Assembly (NCBI GenBank): GCA_029339505.1
Contig: JAQISU010000233.1
Span: 6,458,501-6,522,500, forward strand
DNA length: 64,000 nt
DNA from: Unio delphinus
Taxonomy: Eukaryota > Mollusca > Bivalvia > Unionida > Unionidae
Direction of reading: 5' to 3'
Shown one piece after another: positions 48,197 through 61,217 of the stretch. Each line of letters begins with the position of its first letter. The stretch's first letter is position 1. The notes beneath the pieces were generated by a model, which saw only the letters and a program-made list of their open reading frames with translations, searched no databases and was not told the origin of the DNA. The translations under genes and the position numbers were made by a program.

Positions 48197-48757
48197 CAGT
48201 CTCTCATCATGACATCATAATGAGTGGTCCCTCATCAAGACATCTTATAGAACAGTCCTTCATCATGAAATTTTACAGAGCAGTCTCATCATGCCAGTTT
48301 AAAGAGCAGTCCATTCTTTTAACATCTTAAAGAACAGTCCCTCATCATTACATCGTAAAGAGCAGTCCCTTGTTATGGCAGCTAAAAGAGCAGTCCCTTA
48401 TTATGACATTCTAAAGTGCAGACCCTCGTCACGACATCGACAAAAGCAGTTTTTTTTTATTATGACATCGTAAAGAGCGGTCCCTCATCATGACAGCTTA
48501 AAGAGCAGTTCCTCATCATTAAATCTTAAAGAGCAGTCCCTCGTTAAAACAGCTTAAAAAAACAGTTTCTCATTATGACATCTAAATGAACAGTCCTCTG
48601 TTATGACATCTTAAAGAGCGGTCCATCATTAAATTATCTTAAAGAACAATCCCTCATTATGCTAGCGTAAAGAGTAGTCCCTTTTTATGACATTTTATAG
48701 AGCAGTCCCTCATCATGACATCTTAAAGAGCAGCTCCTTATCATGACATCTTAAAAT
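48197..48757. repeat. About 28-bp minisatellite, about 20 diverged units
   Basis: 'catcttaaagagcagtccct' plus 'catcatga' recurs with many substitutions and small indels; an old array. Confidence 0.88.
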
Positions 48758-48759
48758 AG

Positions 48760-48895
48760 CCAGGGTCTATGTCATTAATTCTGCTGATTACTCCTAACAG
48801 ATTGCTCCAGTGTCTTATGCAACGGCAGATCTGGATCTGTACAGTGTACAGCTTGACTCGTCTTATTAGCGAGTAGCATTGGTACTATGTTTGAC
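48760..48895. mobile_element. MITE-C fragment
   Basis: Right half of the family: 'attctgctgattactcctaa', 'cttatgcaacggcagatctg', 'gactcgtcttattagcgagt'. Confidence 0.65.
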
Positions 48896-48944
48896 TCAAC
48901 AAACCTAGCTAAATTTAGTATCTACAGTATTCAACTTATGAATT

Positions 48945-49172
48945 GCCTTATATACTTGCTTAAAAGATGTGTAAATCTGCCAACAACAAAGATTCTTATT
49001 TTATATAGCATAACGCACCAGCAGAGCAGAATATTTGCCATTAATTCTGCTGAGTACTGCTAACAAATTCTACAGACCAGATCTGCCAGTGTCTTATGCG
49101 ACGGCAGATCTGGATCTGTACAGTGTACAGCTAGACTCGTCTTATTATTAGCGAGTACCTACGGTATCATTA
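48945..49172. mobile_element. MITE-C copy
   Basis: Left TIR 'tatatacttgcttaaaagat', internal 'gccaacaacaaagattc', 'gatctgccagtgtcttatgc' and right TIR 'gactcgtcttattattagcg' ending in 'agtacctacggta'. Confidence 0.7.
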
Positions 49173-49344
49173 TTATACAATCATAACATTTTGCGCACCT
49201 CTCTGCGGACAATCGTTTGTTTATTTAAAGGATATGAAATTTATAAACCATTGGCGTCGGTTCTGATTTTGCTTTCTTGTTGTCTATTAGATTGAGACCT
49301 TTAAATGCATCAAACGAAATAACTGGCGAGTTGTCTGCTTACCA

Positions 49345-49885
49345 AATCTACTCTCGTATATAGCTCGAGGCAAACTGCAAACAATGAAGATCTTATATGC
49401 CGTTGCACTTTGAGCCTGCAGATCAGGGGCCGTTGCACTTTGAGCCTGCAGATCAGGGTCTATATTGTATTTGTTCTACTGATTAATCCTATCACACTGT
49501 ACAATCACAGATCAGGGTCTATATTGTATTTGTTCTACTGATTAATCCTATCACACTGTACAATCACAGATCAGGGTCTATATTGTATTTGTTCTACTGA
49601 TTAATCCTATCACACTGTACAATCACAGATCAGGGTTTATATTGTATTTGTTCTACTGATTAATCCTATCACACTGTACAATCACAGATCAGGGTCTATA
49701 TTGTATTTGTTCTACTTATTAATCCTATCACTGTACAATCACAGATCAGGGTCTATATTGTATTTGTTCTACTGATTAATCATATCACACTGTACAATCA
49801 CAGATCTGCCTGCTCATTATACGAAGACAGGTCTAGGTTTGTGCAGTTTGCAGTTGGACTCGTAAGTTAGCACAAACGGTATTTC
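49345..49885. mobile_element. MITE-C copy enlarged by internal tandem amplification
   Basis: Left part 'ctcgtatatagctcgaggca', 'aactgcaaacaatgaagatc'; right part 'gatctgcctgctcattatac', 'gtttgcagttggactcgt'. Between them the internal segment has been amplified to six copies of a 59-bp unit, which accounts for the unusual length of this copy. Confidence 0.75.
49450..49801. repeat. 59-bp tandem array, six units
   Basis: Units begin 'agatcagggtctatattgta' at 49450, 49509, 49568, 49627, 49686 and 49743. Near-identical (one or two changes each, one 2-bp deletion), so recent. Confidence 0.95.
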
Positions 49886-49889
49886 ATGA

Positions 49890-50290
49890 TGGAACCGCCG
49901 AGTTCATTGTACATATTATGTTAATAGATACATCCAACCACGGCCAGAAAAGTATTGTGACAGTACAGAATAAAACTCGATTTCCGGCTGTCCCATGAAA
50001 TTGTCATAGAGCGTCCTCTCCCACATTAGAATACACTTTGTCTGCAATGCCAATTATGGCGTTTATGTTGCCTCTACCTACAGATAATTAGTTTAACCCT
50101 TTCACGAAACCAATACTGTTCTTTAGAAAGACACGCCGTTGTTGATAATAGAAGATCCCACCTGTGGCAGTAAATGTGATGGCACTAGTGGGGTGCCATA
50201 AATAGCAGAATTGTCTCACAGGAACCTCTCTATCTGGTTGAGCAAATAACGTTAAAAATGTCGTCCACAGAGTAAAGAAACCTTTGAAAA
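49890..50290. other. Unannotated intergenic DNA
   Basis: No recognised element. Confidence 0.4.
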
Positions 50291-50408
<118 letters not shown>

Positions 50409-50740
50409 GATGTAGAGAGTGAGCAACTTTTATATTAAATTTCAAGTAACAATTTGTAAAAATGTTCATTTGCTGTGAAAGACGTTTGATGAGATATGAA
50501 GCTAATCATTTATGACATCCGTGAGGAGAATGTTCTCCGAGTTAAGCAATCTCGAGGTGGGGCTGGGGCAAATATGTGACGGTCAGCAAGTGTACGTAAT
50601 ATGGATGTAAGCCAAAACATGTTTAGAAGTCAAATCGTGGGAGTAGGGGACGTGTTCCCCCTTGCCCATATGTAAGGCCGCCCATGATCACATTCATTGA
50701 ATAATTGGAGTCTGAAGGAAAAAAAAGAGGAAAAAAAAAC

Positions 50741-50912
50741 GGCACTTGGAAGACAATTTATTAAATTTCCCTTAGAGACCATTACTTGAAAGACAACCTA
50801 TAAATTCGCCCTTAGTTGGAAGAAATTTATATGATCAATTGCCCTTAGATGGAAGAAAATTTATAAAATCGCCCTTAGTTGGAAGACAATTTATACAATT
50901 GCCCTTGTTCAT
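50741..50912. repeat. About 34-bp tandem repeat, five units
   Basis: 'ttggaagacaatttataaaa' plus 'ttgcccttag' with substitutions. Confidence 0.8.
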
Positions 50913-50914
50913 AC

Positions 50915-52195
50915 CAACGTGGATGATATACAAAACTTAAGTTGTCACACTCGTTTTCACAATATTGGACTTTGAAGATCAAATTATTTAAATTATTCGA
51001 TCGTTGCTTCTATTCCTTGCTTGACGTTGCGATGCTGTTTGTGACGACATGAGGCATTATTTCACGTGTTTAGGTTATTGCTGAGTATTAAAGATTTGAT
51101 CCCTTGGTAGTGTGACAGAAAATGCCCGATCTTTTCACAGGAACGATGAGCTAGCTACATGTTTTATTACTACTTCAATCACCTTCTTGTTGTATACATA
51201 AAACAAACATGGTAATCATTAGGTTATCGTAATAACAATTCAAACAAAGCAGAAATGAGTTCAATGTTAAAAAGAAACACAATAAAAAATAAAATCCTTT
51301 AGTCAGCCAGTATATGTAGAAGGTTCGTATATTTGCTACCAGGAAACAGATCCAGTTTGCTTGTATAATTCACAAACATTTCAAGGTAAGAAAACTACTC
51401 AAAATCAGCGATGCAATTCATACGATACTTCACTTGTCTTTCTCGCCCGTGATGATCAACTAAAATGTATATATTACATCGTGGCCGTAGTTGTCCCCTG
51501 CTGACAGATACAACTGAAGTAAATCTCTTGCCCACCTGCAAGTCACAGTGTTTTGCAACTTCAAAGGACTTTTAACACAGATTGTGTGCTAATCCCCCTA
51601 CACATGAAATATCTTTACTTTCGTTCAATTTACCGTACTGATTTTGGCTTTCGTTCCTAATCTCGTGAAAAGTTCCTTATTTATTGTTTGTCCACAGTAA
51701 AATCCTATCTATAAAACCTGTAAAAGCTTTTCTATAGTTGAAAGGAAACGAATCGCGGTGTTGCGGATTTACAGTAAGCTTCCTAACAATTTTCACCTAT
51801 ATTTACTGTATAGATTCAGATTGTGCAAAAGCTAGTTAATGACATTGTGTAAGAAAGCTTCCTTTTATCGACGGCACATCACTCGGTAAAGTTCTCTTGG
51901 TTATATTTAGCGTGTGAAAATGAGAATAAGAGAGGGTGAAAATGAAAATAAGAGAGGGAAGTTATTCAATCTTCTTAGCAATAGATGTGACAAACAATAC
52001 TGAAAAGGTTTCTTAATTTGACTTGGAATTAAATCTGTTTAGAAGAGAGTAGATGTTGACCCATCTATGTTTGTTTGTTTTAAACGTATTTAATTATGAC
52101 GGTCGGAGAAAATGAGTGGGCACACGTTCTTATAACTTAAATTAGCCATGCCCCTACATGACACAAGTAATGCAACACGACAACATAATAATGAA
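50915..52195. other. Unannotated intergenic DNA
   Basis: A short direct repeat 'aaaatgagaataagagaggg' near 51917 and 51940. No coding signal. Confidence 0.4.
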
Positions 52196-52199
52196 ACAT

Positions 52200-52200
52200 G

Positions 52201-52268
<68 letters not shown>
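52200..52268. repeat. (GT)n(GA)n compound microsatellite
   Basis: GT to 52220, GA to 52267, then a short G run. Confidence 0.97.
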
Positions 52269-52274
<6 letters not shown>

Positions 52275-52689
52275 TTGGGGGTCTGACAGGCACAATTACA
52301 GTAATCACGATATAAGTTATTGAAGTAGCGCCGATATATTTGCATCCATCATGCAAAATTCTATATTTCTAATCTGCATAGCCCTTTCACCTAAGCAGTA
52401 AATCTAAGCCGCATATGACATTGAACGTAAATTTCCCATCAACTCAGCTCATTGTCAGCTGTACTTGTGACAGGATATTAAAACGCGGTTGGTGGTTTCG
52501 ATCCACCACATGAATAAAACGAAGTGTCAGAAAGTTAACACAGTAAAGATCGACTTTTAATGAACAAACATTGTGTTGTAATCTAGTATGGTTAATATCT
52601 AGTGGTCTATTAATAAAACGATGCATTTTGGTATATACAAATTTTGGACATAAACACTTTTTCAAATCACCGTTAGATATACTACGTTG

Positions 52690-54020
52690 CATATTATTAG
52701 TTGGTCAACTAGAGTAGTTTGGATGTCCTGACAATTCTTGCCTCTTCAGACTGTTTCTTTTGTGTCCCAACTTTTCTAATTCGATTAAAGAGCATCCTTC
52801 CCAGACTACACTGGCATATTCCAAGACATACCTGATAAAGTTATGTACAGTTTTGATATAATTTGCCTACTTAGTTTTTTTGTTTTAGTTTCCGTACATT
52901 AGCTATTCAGCCTGATGCTCTTTTTAGTATTTAGTATTTGATGAAAGTCTTAGTCCTAGATGGCGACGAGAATCCACATATTTAAGTTTGATATTATCAA
53001 AAAGTTCAGAATTGTTTGTTACGTTTATGTTTGTGAAAAACAGGGTCACTGTTTTTTTTGGATTAAACTTTAGGAGTCATTTCTTGGACTATTTATACAG
53101 TTTTATTATGCCTTTATTCATGACATATGTTCTATTTCAACACAACAAGAGAATGAGCGATGCAGAGATGATTCATCTACAATAGAAAAAACGATTGCGA
53201 GATCCCATACCACCGGCAATATTGATTTACATAGATTAAAAGACAAGAATCCCCCATTTACGGATCCATGCGCACACCAGTATCTATCATAATTTCCCAT
53301 GCATGATGATCATGCAAAGCCAACACTTGTTTTCTATTACTTAAATAACTTTCAAACCATTGTATCTAATTACTTGAAACAATGTATTCCTTCAATTTAA
53401 ATAGATAACAAAATACAATACAAAAGTTTTGGATTGTTCAAATGATGAACTGTAAATACTGTCATACATTTCAATAAATTGAAAAACAGTGGATTGACCC
53501 GGAAGGAATCCTGATTGATTCTTATCAAAATAAAGTCTGAGTGTATTAAAGTACTTATATACAGTACATATTTAAAAATGCATGTTTAAAAGATTTTTGC
53601 GACACATCTAAGTAGAGAGATTGGTCTATCCTATCATTGGCAATCTTGTGTAGATCACATTTTTTTTTTAAGAATGGAAAGAATATGCGCAAGTGTCCAT
53701 TTATCTGGAAATTTGTTTTCCTTCAAGGACTGGTCTTATTTTAAAACAATTTGCAATTCTCTAAAGTGTTTTAGGAGCATTTCCGTCAGAGCCGAAAATT
53801 TGCGCCTCATTATTACCCATTTATTGAGTTGTAGCAAGTCATTAAAGTTTGTTTGCTCCAGTCGTTTGCCTTTCATGACTGACGGCAGATTTGCGTGCTC
53901 TATCCGTTTTCCTTATCATTGTTCGTTACTGGCAGTCAATCCACGGTTTATCTGTTTTCGCGAATTGTTACAGTTTTACAAGGAATACACAGTGTTGAGA
54001 ATCGTAACAGTTTGGTTGTG
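52690..54020 (-). pseudogene. LINE reverse transcriptase, minus strand, decayed
   Basis: Read on the minus strand with frame jumps, blocks appear in RT order. First comes a degenerate GPDG-like segment near 53800, then FPDKWTLAHILSILKK (53720-53670) and NQSGFLPGQSTV-like residues near 53500. These are followed by WFESYLSNRKQVL near 53350, a GSVLGPLLFLIYVN-like block with errors near 53260, and VDESSLHRS at the catalytic FADDSSL position near 53180. Last are LYKWSKKW..KFNPKKT near 53070 and a VLEYASVVWEGC block near 52810. The order and wording resemble CR1/Jockey-type LINEs. Many stops and indels; clearly dead. It belongs to a lineage different from the 16.7-kb one. Sequence down to about 52440 may be more of its C-terminus. 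Confidence 0.8.
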
Positions 54021-54214
54021 AATAATATCGCAGGTGTGCTAGCAATATACCTGCCCAGTTATGTAGTTCCTATAATCATGTTCGAGTTGCCAAAATCCGC
54101 TTTGTTATGAATCGAAACACGGCACATTTAAGCCGCTTGGAAGTAGACGTTAACGATAATTGCTGTATCTACTAATTAGCTATTTTTATTTTAACCATTC
54201 GAATTTTTTTGTGA

Positions 54215-54367
54215 TGCGAATATTATTACAATGTTTGTGGTGCAAATATTATCACAAAATTTGTGGTACAAATGTTATTACATAATTTGTGGTACAAATA
54301 TCATATGTTTGTGGTGTAAATATTATTACATAATTTGTGGTACAAATATTATTACATAATTTGCCAA
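54215..54367. repeat. 26-bp tandem repeat, about six units
   Basis: 'aatattattacataatttgt' plus 'ggtaca'. Follows the LINE relic. Confidence 0.9.
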
Positions 54368-54369
54368 GT

Positions 54370-56685
54370 TGATACACATTCGTATTATTTTAGATACTAC
54401 TTTTCATAATCAAATTGTTTATCAGATTTTAAATATTATGTAGGTAAAAAAAAGTGTCATTACGTACATCACACAAATGTGTGTGAAAACATAGAAATTG
54501 ATGTGGTCTGTTAATATTCCAATTGGGAGTGGCAGATATAAGCATATACGGTCATTGCGACATGTATTCTTTAAAAGATGGGGTCTCAGGGTTAATACGG
54601 TATCGGGCAGGTGGGGTGGGGGTGGGAGTACCATACAACTAATAGTTACAATCTGCTTGCAACACGGATTTTACCTCACATGAATGGTGACATGTTCAGG
54701 TACATTTTCAGGTACATTTTCAGACTGTTGAGAACAAGCTGTAAAGCACAGTTTAAAATCACACAAAAATATTTGTCACGTGACCAGTCATTAAATTGTT
54801 ACAGAAGAAAGGAAGGAGTCTTTTTATCTACACGATTGACTTCTTATCGCAGAATGCTCAGCTGTTTGCATTGAAACGAGCTTAATAAAGACTTGAGTTA
54901 TAATCAAACGAATGGCAATATTATATGGTAACAGCATGCGATCACCTGTCGAGTCATCTTTTTATGTACGCCTTAAAAGAAACACTTCTGTTTGTAATGA
55001 GGTTTTGTCCAAGTAAAATTATTTGGTTCATTACGGATTTGAACCTTCAATGAAAGTCATTTTGCGAATTTGTTGTTTCTTGAAAGATAAAGACTCCATG
55101 CATTTCACACATTTAACAATAAATGTTGATGACATAACCCTTCAAAAGGTTGAACATAATGCTGGGATCTGGAAGACCATTGTGATTTATTGGTGATATT
55201 AGTAGAGAATGAAAATGCGTTGTGTAGCATGTCTTTATAAATTTGAAATTTGTTGTGAAGATTGAGGGAAAAAAAACTAAAAGACTATCTGCACCAGAAA
55301 TATATAACACTGCTCTTCTTTTAATATAAGCAAATAATACTGAATTTTTCAATAGAAAGATTGACAACAAAGATACGTTTTTCTCGATTCAAGGATTATA
55401 ACCTGTGAACGCTGCATCAAAGTCATCAATCCTTTGACATATTATGGAAACGTACAGCACTTTTATAAACTCTAACTGCACTGGTTACCCATCGCATAAC
55501 GATCGCTGTATATAATTATTTGTTATTGTTCTTAGCTACACAAGGAAATTAAACTTCTTGTCCCAAGAATTCCACAAAGACTATACATGTGTCCTTCGTT
55601 AGGATAACTAGAAAACATTCTAACAATGGGTTGCCAAACAACGAGCTTCTGAATGGGTAACTTAACAGCTGGATTACCGCCCTTGTGAAACATCGTGTGA
55701 ATCTAGTCGCGTCTGTTGTGGATGACACAGTATCGGGGTATGGGGTTTAGGCATTGTGCCTATTAACCCACTAGTCAAAAATGCCTTAAAAATCCCCCGT
55801 CTGAAGGACCTATGTATGTTTTAAAACGTATTTGGTCAATCTGGTATGCAGAGACAGCTGGTTGATTTTTCCATTATTAAAACTACCGGTAAATCATTAG
55901 ATGCTAGTTAGGTTTACCATCTTTCATAGTTTTCTATTTTGTGATAGTCTTGCAACATTTGCATATGTAATATACTGTTCCATCCTTTTTAGAGAATCTA
56001 TATGTTTATACATTTTGAACAGAAACTCCATTACACTCTCTTTTGTGTTCTCAGAGAGAAGCAATGAAGACGAGCTGCGTAGGCCCATTTTTTTTTTATT
56101 TAAAAAAATTATATCTTGCCGACCACTGAGGTACGTGTTTGAACCAACTATCAGGCTAGCTACGGTGTTGATCAATACAGTTTACACCAGCTGTCTGGGC
56201 TCTAAATACCCCATCTGTGTTGCTGTGCTGTAAAACACGAAAACCAAAGAAGCAACCAAATCATGTCATAGATTGAGTGGAAGTTATATGTGCTCATACC
56301 TGTCATGAATAGTTGAAGTGATCGGAGTATATTTGGCAATTCCTGTCTAGTCGAAACAGCAATGGCCAATGTAATTAGCCGCCAGTTAGAACTATATTGG
56401 AACAACGTTTGTTCACATGGTACAATAGGACGGTTACAGGAGACCGAGTCACAAATGGAACATGGCACATCTAGTCTGTTTGTAATATGATCACTTCGAC
56501 TTGTAACTGAAACTATCAAATCCGACAAATAAGAAACGCAACCTCGTAATATTTTAATGAATATCCTGTGTTGCTATCTGTTCATCGTTTTCATTTACAG
56601 AGATAATATAAACTAAGTACATTCGGATACACTCTATTATATTAACATTTCTACAATTTTAGAACTTTGCGATAGCAGAAGTTGT
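54370..56685. other. Unannotated intergenic DNA
   Basis: No array or element with clear boundaries. Frames of 108-110 codons at 55901-56233 (plus) and 56528-56202 (minus) have no recognised family. Confidence 0.35.
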
Positions 56686-56689
<4 letters not shown>

Positions 56690-56728
<39 letters not shown>

Positions 56729-56775
56729 TACATACATACATACATACATACATACATACATACATACATACATAC
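56690..56775. repeat. (CA)n(CATA)n compound microsatellite
   Basis: CA run then a clean switch to CATA; a graded repeat typical of slippage plus a point change. Confidence 0.97.
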
Positions 56776-56779
56776 AACT

Positions 56780-57480
56780 GAAAATTAAACAGAGATAATG
56801 TCTTGTTTCATTACCATTATTGTGCATCATGTATTACACACAAATTGAATATTGTAACAAACTGTTGTTTTATTTATTCACTCAAATTGTAGTTTGTAAA
56901 AAAATATCAAAAGTTGTGATACAACGTAAGATACTGTTTGTTACATTTATTATAGTCAAAGGCCAAGTGCCCTAACAAAGTTCTTGTTCAAGAAAATATC
57001 GAAAAGAAACCCGGATTACGTTATAAATAATTAATGATCACTGATTGATTCACTCCGGATTAGATACATGGCAGCAGTTGTTCTATCGTATAAGAATTGA
57101 TTAATCGTGAGCAATGATGAGCTCGAGTAACAAAAGTGATTCACTAACGCTGAATCACATGATTTATTTATATTTCCTCTAGTCGGAAAGCATCGTCACT
57201 ACAATTTTGTTTTCCCGTTTTTCTTTCTTTCCATTCATTCTCTCTTGTATTTTCTTATGTTCTTATATTCTTTTTATAACTATTTGATCAGCCACTCTAT
57301 TCTGTCAATACGTTTGTGTGTTTTAAAGTTTATATTTGTTTTTGTTTTTGAACCATCTCCCATTTTTACGAAAGGAAACGGATCCAATTTCTACTTTACA
57401 AAAATAAGGAAAGGATATAAAAGTTATATACCAGAAAAAATATAAGTAATCTATGGAATATCTCGTGTGTACATTTGGAG
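56780..57480. other. Unannotated intergenic DNA
   Basis: No recognised element. Confidence 0.4.
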
Positions 57481-57483
57481 TTA

Positions 57484-57594
<111 letters not shown>

Positions 57595-57805
57595 ATGTTG
57601 GTGCACTGAATAATTCATATCCACTTCAGTGTTGTGACGACTTAACTTAGTCTCGGGTAAAATCCATTCAAGTTCTTTTACGCACCATTAGCAATTTGCA
57701 ATTCAGTACGAATATGAAGTATTCACAATAGCACACAACAACTGTTTAAGAGTAACAATCTGCAAACCAATGATAATTTATTCTCTTATTGTTTGGTATG
57801 AAGGT

Positions 57806-58206
<401 letters not shown>

Positions 58207-58244
<38 letters not shown>
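58207..58244. repeat. (CA)n microsatellite
   Basis: Pure CA run at the second SINE-A type tail. Confidence 0.97.
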
Positions 58245-58247
<3 letters not shown>

Positions 58248-58539
58248 ACCAAATGCACATCGTTGGGTAAAAATGTCTTTGACTCGAAACACTGTCATTG
58301 ACGTGACTTTTAAATATTACTAACGCTATTTATCCACATGATAAACAATGCGGGGGAAATATCTCCCACCCTTATTTGCCTGTCACGTGATTTTTTTTTA
58401 ATCCATTAATCCATTAAATTAACCCCTACAGTTTTATTAAGCTCTAGATATTTGAATACAAATTTGTGTATCGGCTATACATTCATACGATTGCGTTTTT
58501 TAAGCACAACATCTTTAAAAATATGGCAATGTGATGTTT

Positions 58540-58835
58540 TTGAGTATGCGAATAAAGCTACAAGTCAGCTTTGCCTCAGTTCACGTGGACAACACACCAA
58601 TGCTGCACGTCGAGATGGGTAGGAAACAAATTGCGAATATTTTCTGTACCCTAAGGAGGCGTGTTCAGCAGCAAACCCTATAGACTCTGATCTACCGTAG
58701 ATCAGGATCTATGTTCTTTGTTCTTCTGATTATTCCTAGCAAACTGCATAGACCCAGATCTCACAGCGTATTATCTGAGGACAGCTGTTGTTTGCATCAA
58801 GTACGAGTCATACGTGATTAGTATATACGGTAGAT
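58540..58835. mobile_element. MITE-C copy, eroded
   Basis: Internal 'gatctaccgtagatcagg', 'ctgattattcctagcaaact' and 'gacccagatctcac', right TIR 'gtatatacggta'. The left end near 58545 (gagtatgcgaataaagctac) is less certain. Confidence 0.6.
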
Positions 58836-59146
58836 GTTTGTCAGCCCATGGTAGTAAAACGTTTCTGCACGGAAACATTAGAATTTGCAGGTGCTCCGTT
58901 TATGAAACATGGTGAAAGAGATCTAATACAAACTGAGAGGCTTCGTTTGACATCATAATGAAAGAAATATCAGCTTTCCAGAAAAGTTTGCCTAACTCAA
59001 GCATTTCTTTAAGCAATGAACGAATTTTGGATAGAACAAACAGTTGAAATTGTATTTACTTTACTGACCTTTATCCAGTTACCTTCATGTCTCTGAATAG
59101 ACCTGTAGATTTTGCAACAATGTGGGTTTATTACTTTGGGTGCTAG

Positions 59147-59268
<122 letters not shown>

Positions 59269-59269
59269 G

Positions 59270-60200
59270 CACAATTCCCCATGAATTTGCACATGCTGTA
59301 AAATTGGTGTATACGAAAATTATCAAGCCCGTCAAGTTTTGCCACCGCCACCACCCTTTAAAAATGAAATGATGTCACTGAGACAATCATTTGTCGGTTC
59401 ACTTTTCTTCTATGTTCAACGTATGTCATCCTTTTCCGTTTATACGGGGTATCATCTAAATAAGCTTTCCTGAATAATTATAGTTGTTACCGACCAAACA
59501 TACCTCTTTAATGAAATCAATATTGTTTCTTAAACAAGTGACTTCAGGAATGGAGCGATAACACAGATGAAACTAACATGGGTTGACGACACATAACTCA
59601 TTCAAAAGGCCGAAAACCATTCCGGCACTCGGACAATCATTACGGAAATATCCATCCTTAGTCCGTCATGATAATACAAAGCAATGCTTGTTTATAGAGT
59701 ATTGTTAGATAATGTTTACTTATTTCTTGTAAAGAATTACTTAATTCATATATTGATGAAAACAAATTAAGTTGGAAAATAGTGTTTCTATCGACAGAAA
59801 AAAACGTCGTGATATTATCGCAGAGCTTGAGAAATAATTATGCTGCAGCCCGCTATTGAAGGTAAAGTTTTGACTTGTGTCTCTTATCATGTATTCAAAA
59901 AAGCTTGCCCATGAAATAATAAAGGGAGAAAAGGGATGAAAACAGGTAAATGTTAGTGGAGAGATAAATATCTCAGAAACGAACAGAACACGAAACTGAT
60001 TGTTTTTGCATTTAAACAGTTTTGGGTACTTCTAATACAGCTGGTATTATGTTATTTTGGTTGTAGAGAACAAATCTACATCTCGCTTTGTGTATGAAGT
60101 AAGTCAAGTAGATTGATTACATCGTTTGTTTTTCAGAGATAAAACATAATTGCAGGAAATCCAATCTTTCATAAATTATGGGTTAGAGAAAATGATAAAA
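59270..60200. other. Unannotated intergenic DNA
   Basis: No recognised element. Confidence 0.4.
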
Positions 60201-60202
60201 TC

Positions 60203-60265
60203 CTGTCTGTCTGTCTGTCTGTTTATCTGTCTGTTTGTCTCACACACAAACACACACACACACAT
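60203..60265. repeat. (TGTC)n and (CA)n microsatellites
   Basis: TGTC run to 60241, then a CA-rich stretch. Confidence 0.93.
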
Positions 60266-60275
60266 CTGTATTTTA

Positions 60276-60515
60276 AAAACCGCTTGAATCCAAGACAGTT
60301 CTGTGTTAAGCACTACTTGAATCCAACACAGATCTGTGCTGTAAAAAAACACTTGAATCCAACACATATCTGCGTTAAAAAACACTTGAATCCAGCACAG
60401 ATCTGTTACAAAACACTTGAATCCGACCACAAATCTGTGTTAAAAGCCACTTGAATCCAACACAGATATGTGCTAAAATCCATTTTAATCCAACGCAGAT
60501 CTGTATGTTAAAAAG
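60276..60515. repeat. About 32-bp minisatellite, seven units
   Basis: 'acttgaatccaacacagatc' plus 'tgtgttaaaaac' with length variation. The unit contains a short palindrome (cagatctg). Confidence 0.88.
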
Positions 60516-60532
60516 AAAATCATTTTGATGCT

Positions 60533-60594
60533 CACTTCCTTCCTTCCTTCCTTCCTTCCTTCCTTCCTTCCTTCCTTCCTTCCTTCCTTCCTTC
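60533..60594. repeat. (TTCC)n microsatellite
   Basis: Tetranucleotide pyrimidine run of 62 bp. Confidence 0.97.
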
Positions 60595-61079
60595 TGATCT
60601 TTATTTTTTTTTTATTGCAAATGGACCATAAACGAATTTATCTTCCCTTATTGTTATTTTATTTCCTTTGGCTCGCCGTATCCTGCAACCGTTTGAATGG
60701 TAAATAAGCGAATGCACCTTTAAATTCGCAAATAATGAGCACGTTATCAGTTTGTCACACTTTGTTCTCTTTTTAGTTGGAAATAATCAACTGTTATTCA
60801 AAACTACGTAGATAATGTATAGTGATAATTTGCGTTACAGCAAATTCGTTTTGTAACACTTAACACATTGCCAACATCAATTTAGGATTATGCACATGTC
60901 ACATGTGGGAAAAACATATATTGTAACTAGAAAACACGCCAAATAAGAGTACCTGACATCCAAGGATTTAATTGTCCCGTAAGCACGTAACCGGCATTTG
61001 CAAAATGGTCAAAATGTAGAAATTCTGATTATATAACTATCTAAAAACGCTGTCAGTAACTGCCATGCGCTTATATAAT

Positions 61080-61217
61080 GATACGACATCCAGAAAACTT
61101 ACGCCTAGATAATGTTTCGACTTAAGTAAAACCAACGCTTAGATAATTATTGGACATAAGGCAAACTTACGACTAGTTAATACTTCGACATACGGACAAC
61201 ATTCGTCTATGTAATGT
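61080..61217. repeat. 34-bp minisatellite, left part
   Basis: 'cgcttagataattattgg' / 'acataaggcaaactta'-type units, about four copies. The same unit continues at 62492-62582, on the far side of a transposon relic. Confidence 0.75.

Noticed and set aside
53674..54021. 115-codon plus-strand open frame
   Set aside because: It is antisense to the minus-strand LINE reverse transcriptase, whose motifs explain the region.
55440..55620. Plus-strand LHWLPIA followed by KEIKLLVPRIPQ, resembling a LINE C-terminal region
   Set aside because: Too short and broken, with no second supporting block in the right order.
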